Shown piece by piece: positions 60,577 to 64,000 of a DNA stretch of 64,000 nucleotides. The stretch is taken from the NCBI RefSeq assembly GCF_037543845.1, contig NZ_JBBIFX010000001.1:1302001-1366000 (forward strand), in the 5' to 3' direction. This stretch comes from Gymnodinialimonas ulvae (GTDB taxonomy: Bacteria > Pseudomonadota > Alphaproteobacteria > Rhodobacterales > Rhodobacteraceae). Positions within the stretch are counted from its first letter, which is position 1, and the number at the start of each line of letters is the position of its first letter. The position numbers were made by a program, and so were the translations under genes. The notes under the pieces are model-generated. The model had not been told where the DNA came from. It ran no database searches and saw only the letters and a program-made list of their open reading frames with translations.

Positions 60577-60981
60577 CTACCGCTTTCGATAGCGAAAAAC
60601 GCCCGTTGCGGTCGCGATGAGCTCCCGCAAGTCGTCGCGCACCTCCCCCGAGGCGAAAAAGGTCGATTTTCCACCGCCCGTCTTGCGCGCTGTTGCGATC
60701 AATCGCGTCCCCTTGGGGCGCGACAAGTAGTTCACGTTCAACGAAAGCGTCAGCGCCATTTGCCTGACCTCAGCATCGCCTGTGTAGCACCCCGCATAGC
60801 CCATCGCCGTATCCAGAAGCGTTGCGTGCACCCCTCCGTGGGGAAGGCCCTGCCGGTTCGTCAGATGCGGCAATAGCGGCTGTTCAACCATCGCTTCGCC
60901 TTCGGACCAAGCGGTCAGCCGATACCCCAGATGCGCCTCCAAAGCGTAGGGTTCTTCGTTCAGATCCGGGTCGAAACTCAT
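60577..60981 (-). CDS. PaaI-type hotdog thioesterase
   Basis: A 134-residue hotdog-fold acyl-CoA thioesterase: LPHGGVHATLLDTAMGYAG at about residues 46-64 has the HGG motif and a catalytic acidic residue, and LTLSLNVNYLSRPKG follows. Such enzymes release CoA from small or aromatic acyl-CoA. The start at 60981 overlaps the phosphotransferase stop (ATGA), so it ends a four-gene operon. A longer open frame upstream is not used. Confidence 0.9.
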   Translation of the reverse strand: MSFDPDLNEEPYALEAHLGYRLTAWSEGEAMVEQPLLPHLTNRQGLPHGGVHATLLDTAMGYAGCYTGDAEVRQMALTLSLNVNYLSRPKGTRLIATARKTGGGKSTFFASGEVRDDLRELIATATGVFRYRKR

Positions 60982-61985
60982 CCCAAGGCCTCCAAGCCCG
61001 CCTCCGCGTAAAGGGGCACGAACGCGCCAAGTTTGCGCCCGCGCTCCGGGTCCGAAGCGTTGCCATCCAGGGCGCGCTTCGCCACGCCTTGCAGGATCGC
61101 GCCCATGCGAAAGAAGCAAAACGCAACATAAAAGCCAAAGTTATCAATCCGCGCGATACCCATCCGTTCACAATAGGCGGCAACGAATTCCTCATCGGAA
61201 ACAAGTCCTTGCGCCGCGCGATCGACGCCGCGAAGGCCGCGTCCCTGATCACCGGGTGGCATTTGCCATTGCATGATCACACCGGCCAGATCGGCGAACG
61301 GATGGCCGAGCGTCGACAATTCCCAGTCCAAAACCGCCCGCACCCGCGGCGCTTGTGTATCGAACATCAGGTTGTCGATGCGGTAATCGCCATGGACCAG
61401 CGTCACGCGGCCATCATCCTCGGGGCAGGTCCGGTCGAGATCCACCATCAGGCGGTCCATCGCGGCGATCGGTTGCGTTTCACTCGCCCGATATTGCCCA
61501 GACCAGCGGTCGATTTGCCGTCGGAAATAATTCCCCGAGGGTCCATAATCCGTAAGGCCCACTGCCGTCAGATCAACCGAATGTATTGCCGCAAGAACGC
61601 GCCCTATCTCTTTGCAGTATATCAATCTTTCCAACTTATCCACACCACCCAGTCGCGGGTCATCGAAAACGCGTCCGGTGATGTGCTCCATGACGTAAAA
61701 GGTCGCGCCGATCACACTTTCGTCTTCACACAACGCATGCACATCGGCCACCGGCACCTCGGATGTCGCGAGTGCGCGTTGCACCCGGAACTCCCGGTCC
61801 ACTGCATGAGCGGATTTCAGCAGCTTTCCCGGCGGCTTGCGACGCAAAACGACCGCGCCCGACGCGCCCTCAACCAGGTATGTGGGATTCGATTGCCCAC
61901 CGGAGAATTTCGTCGCTTTATGAGGGCCTTGCAGCCTGACATTTTCCTCGAGCCAGGGTCCCAACCGCGCGAAATCAAGGCTCAT
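60978..61985 (-). CDS. Aminoglycoside phosphotransferase-fold kinase (ACAD10/11-like)
   Basis: A 335-residue APH-fold protein: FSGGQSNPTYLVE near residue 27, LVHGDYRIDNLMFD (Brenner motif with catalytic Asp, about residues 195-208) and VLDWELSTLGHPFADLA. These are features of the ACAD10/11 kinase domain that phosphorylates 4-hydroxyacyl-CoAs so that an acyl-CoA dehydrogenase can process them. The dehydrogenase gene overlaps it by four bases, which supports that role. Not an antibiotic-resistance gene in this context. Confidence 0.88.
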   Translation of the reverse strand: MSLDFARLGPWLEENVRLQGPHKATKFSGGQSNPTYLVEGASGAVVLRRKPPGKLLKSAHAVDREFRVQRALATSEVPVADVHALCEDESVIGATFYVMEHITGRVFDDPRLGGVDKLERLIYCKEIGRVLAAIHSVDLTAVGLTDYGPSGNYFRRQIDRWSGQYRASETQPIAAMDRLMVDLDRTCPEDDGRVTLVHGDYRIDNLMFDTQAPRVRAVLDWELSTLGHPFADLAGVIMQWQMPPGDQGRGLRGVDRAAQGLVSDEEFVAAYCERMGIARIDNFGFYVAFCFFRMGAILQGVAKRALDGNASDPERGRKLGAFVPLYAEAGLEALG

Positions 61986-63217
61986 GACGCTGCGTTGGAA
62001 TACTTGCGCAGTTCCGCGCGCGCCACCTGCCGGCGATGCACCGCATCGGGTCCATCCGCCAGTCGCAGCGTGCGAAGATCGCAATAAAGTCGCGCCAGGG
62101 GGGTGTCCTGGCTCAAGCCCGTCGCCCCGAACATCTGCATCGCTTCGTCCACCACCTTCAAAGCCATCAGAGGCGCCACGACCTTCACCTTGGAAATCCA
62201 GGGCTGCGCCGCGCGCACGCCCGAATTGTCCATCATCCACGCAGCCTTCAGACACAAAAGGCGCGACATCTCGATCTCCATCCGGGCGTTGGCAATGATG
62301 TCATAATTCGCCCCCAGATCGACCAGGCGCTTGCCGAATGCTTCGCGCGAAAGTCCCCTTTTGACCATCAATTCAAGGGCATACTCGGCACGACCAATGG
62401 CGCGCATGCAATGGTGAATACGCCCGGGCCCCAACCGTCCCTGCGCCACTTCGAACCCGCGCCCCTCGCCCAGAACCACCGCCTCGGCGGGGACGCGCAC
62501 GTCGGTGAAGCGGATATGCATGTGCCCATGGGGCGCGTCGTCGTGGCCGAACACCTCCATCGGGCGGAGTTTTTCGATTCCGGGACTGTCGGAGGGCACC
62601 AACAGCATCGTGTGTCGGGCGTGTTTGGGTCCTTCCGGATCGGTACAGGCCATCACGATATATAGCATACAGCGCGGATCACCGGCGCCAGTTGCCCAAT
62701 ATTTCTCGCCGTTTAGGATGTATTCTTCACCTCGTCGTTCGCATTCTAATGAGATTTGCGTGGCATCGGAGGACGCGACTTGCGGCTCCGTCATCAGATA
62801 TGCGGACCGTGTGCGCCCTTCCATCAGGTCCGGAAGCCAGCGCGCCCGCTGTTCAGCCGTCCCGTACCGTTCCAGCACTTCCATGTTGCCAGTATCGGGC
62901 GCGTTGCAATTGAAGATCTCCGGCGCGATCGACACCGCCCCCATCTCCTCCGCCAGATAGGCATATTCCACCGTCGACAGGCCAAAGCCTCGCTCCGACT
63001 CCGTCAGCCAGAAATTCCACAACCCCTCTGCACGGGCCTTTTCTTTCAAGGACTTGAGGATCTCCACCTGCCGGTCCGTCATCGCAAAACGATCCCCCGA
63101 GGGATGCTTGCCGACCTCCGCATGATATTCCCCATCCAACGGCGCAATCTCGTCGCGCACCATGCGGCGAACCGCTTCGATCAGCGGCTTCACCCGTTCA
63201 GAGACACCCAAATCCAT
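61982..63217 (-). CDS. Acyl-CoA dehydrogenase (ACAD10/11-like)
   Basis: A 411-residue FAD enzyme with the family segments YLMTEPQVASSDATQI (FAD binding, about residues 143-158), NGEKYWATGAGDP, and MFGATGLSQDTPLARLYCDLRTLRLADGPDAVH near the C-terminus. With the coupled kinase gene it matches the split form of human ACAD10/11, suggesting breakdown of hydroxylated fatty acids. It sits directly downstream of a flavin oxidoreductase gene with no gap. Confidence 0.92.
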   Translation of the reverse strand: MDLGVSERVKPLIEAVRRMVRDEIAPLDGEYHAEVGKHPSGDRFAMTDRQVEILKSLKEKARAEGLWNFWLTESERGFGLSTVEYAYLAEEMGAVSIAPEIFNCNAPDTGNMEVLERYGTAEQRARWLPDLMEGRTRSAYLMTEPQVASSDATQISLECERRGEEYILNGEKYWATGAGDPRCMLYIVMACTDPEGPKHARHTMLLVPSDSPGIEKLRPMEVFGHDDAPHGHMHIRFTDVRVPAEAVVLGEGRGFEVAQGRLGPGRIHHCMRAIGRAEYALELMVKRGLSREAFGKRLVDLGANYDIIANARMEIEMSRLLCLKAAWMMDNSGVRAAQPWISKVKVVAPLMALKVVDEAMQMFGATGLSQDTPLARLYCDLRTLRLADGPDAVHRRQVARAELRKYSNAAS

Positions 63218-64000
63218 CTACAATCCCTCCCGTGCGGCGCGATACTCGCGCTCCAACCGGTCCACCAATGCAGCCACCGGTTCGACCGACTTTACCGCTC
63301 CGATCCCCTGACCCGAGCCCCAGATCTGGCTCCAGGCCTTCGGTTTTGACGACCCGCCGCCGAAATTCATCGACGCGGCATCCGCGCTTGGCAAAGCGTC
63401 CGGGTCCAATCCCGCCGCCGCGATAGACGGCTTCAAGTAATTCCCCGAAACACCTGTAAACAAAGCAGATGTCACGATGTCTTCCGCGCCGCCGTCGACA
63501 ATCATCTGTTTGTAGTCGGGCATCGCGTTGGCCTCTTCCGTCGCGATGAAGGGCGAGCCGACATAGGCCAGATCCGCCCCCATCGCGCGGGCCGCCAGCA
63601 CCGCGCCGCCCGTCGCGATCGACCCGCTGAGCAACAGCGGCCCGTCGAACCATTCCCGGATTTCTGCGACCAGTGCAAACGGCGATTGCGGCCCTGCGTG
63701 GCCACCCGCCCCCGCCGCAACCGCGATCAAGCCATCGGCCCCCTTATCAATCGCCTTCTTCGCAAAGCTGTTGTTGATCACATCATGGAGCGCGATCCCA
63801 CCGCAGGAATGCGCGGCCTCGTTCACCTCGACCCGCGCACCGAGCGACGTGATCCAGATCGGAACCTTCCATTTCGCGCAAATCTCAAGATCCCGCTCCA
63901 GCCGCGTGTTAGACCGATGTACGATCTGGTTCACTGCAAATGGGGCCGCGGGCGTGTCTGGGTTGGCCTGGTTCCACGCGTCCAATGCCTCGGTGATCCG
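63218..64000 (-). CDS. Nitronate monooxygenase-like flavin oxidoreductase, 5' end outside window
   Basis: C-terminal 260 residues of an FMN-dependent nitronate monooxygenase/enoyl reductase II-like protein. IAVAAGAGGHAGPQSP carries the conserved AGGHxG phosphate motif, and LLSGSIATGGAVLAARAMGADLAYVGSPFIAT follows. The reading frame continues past 64000 and the TTG at 63985 is internal. Nitronate is not certain as substrate; many relatives are uncharacterised oxidoreductases. It is the first visible gene of the acyl-CoA operon. Confidence 0.88.
   Translation of the reverse strand, partial: RITEALDAWNQANPDTPAAPFAVNQIVHRSNTRLERDLEICAKWKVPIWITSLGARVEVNEAAHSCGGIALHDVINNSFAKKAIDKGADGLIAVAAGAGGHAGPQSPFALVAEIREWFDGPLLLSGSIATGGAVLAARAMGADLAYVGSPFIATEEANAMPDYKQMIVDGGAEDIVTSALFTGVSGNYLKPSIAAAGLDPDALPSADAASMNFGGGSSKPKAWSQIWGSGQGIGAVKSVEPVAALVDRLEREYRAAREGL

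Noticed and set aside
60978..61985. Aminoglycoside resistance phosphotransferase
   Set aside because: The fold is shared, but coupling to an acyl-CoA dehydrogenase and thioesterase points to the ACAD10/11 kinase type.

Overview
The window looks like a chromosomal segment of a member of the Rhodobacteraceae (Roseobacter group, Alphaproteobacteria). The signs are high GC with strong GC bias at third codon positions, a dcw cluster with DUF2484 genes between murC and murB, an extended mraZ leader resembling the Rhodobacter sRNA UpsM, a DUF1127 gene followed by CCUCCUCCC-loop hairpins (the 'cuckoo' or CcsR sRNA family), and a PuuD-type urate oxidase operon. Most of the window is core chromosome. 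There is no insertion sequence, integrase, prophage, CRISPR array or plasmid gene.

Region 1 (1-21430, minus strand) is the division and cell wall cluster, read from right to left: mraZ, rsmH, ftsL, ftsI, murE, murF, mraY, murD, ftsW, murG, murC, four small membrane protein genes, murB, ddl, ftsQ, ftsA, ftsZ (cut by the left edge). Most junctions overlap by 1-13 bases. Three unrelated genes sit between murD and ftsW: two secreted proteins that share a duplicated two-cysteine domain, and one plus-strand membrane protein. The cluster starts about 260-340 bases upstream of mraZ with 10-bp phased MraZ boxes, a probable promoter and a leader with a 13-bp terminator-like hairpin.

Region 2 (21600-31700) holds the Mrp/ApbC iron-sulfur carrier, an MFS exporter, the DUF1127 gene with its six-hairpin sRNA array, an Lrp/AsnC regulator divergent from a LysE exporter, two paralogous secreted four-cysteine proteins, UvrD helicase, an FMN-dependent alpha-hydroxy-acid dehydrogenase and a short BLUF photoreceptor.

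Region 3 (31800-46140) holds pyruvate carboxylase, an atypical Cu/Zn superoxide dismutase, a metallophosphoesterase, tRNA-Gly, and the histidine genes hisB-hisH-hisA-hisF-hisE interleaved with small secreted proteins. It continues with a NADAR enzyme, a membrane protein, a CoA-binding protein, a truncated YHS protein, a zinc-ribbon protein, rlmB and tRNA-Tyr.

Region 4 (46300-55900) is a purine degradation cluster: an NCS2 permease broken by a 5-bp tandem duplication, ureidoglycolate lyase, ureidoglycine aminohydrolase, a fused allantoinase/OHCU decarboxylase, HIU hydrolase, a LysR regulator, urate hydroxylase PuuD and a large FAD/GcvT-type dehydrogenase. Together they take urate to allantoin and later ureidoglycine to glyoxylate. 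The allantoate amidohydrolase step is not in the window.

Region 5 (55900-64000) has a glycosyltransferase-like protein, clpX and clpP, a cryptochrome/photolyase relative whose two domains appear to be in swapped order, and an acyl-CoA operon (flavin oxidoreductase, acyl-CoA dehydrogenase, phosphotransferase, thioesterase) running off the right edge.

Points most worth following up: the DUF1127/CCUCCUCCC hairpin array, the UpsM-like leader with MraZ boxes, the (CCGCA)3 frameshift in the purine permease, the permuted photolyase-like protein and the duplicated two-cysteine domain inside the dcw cluster.
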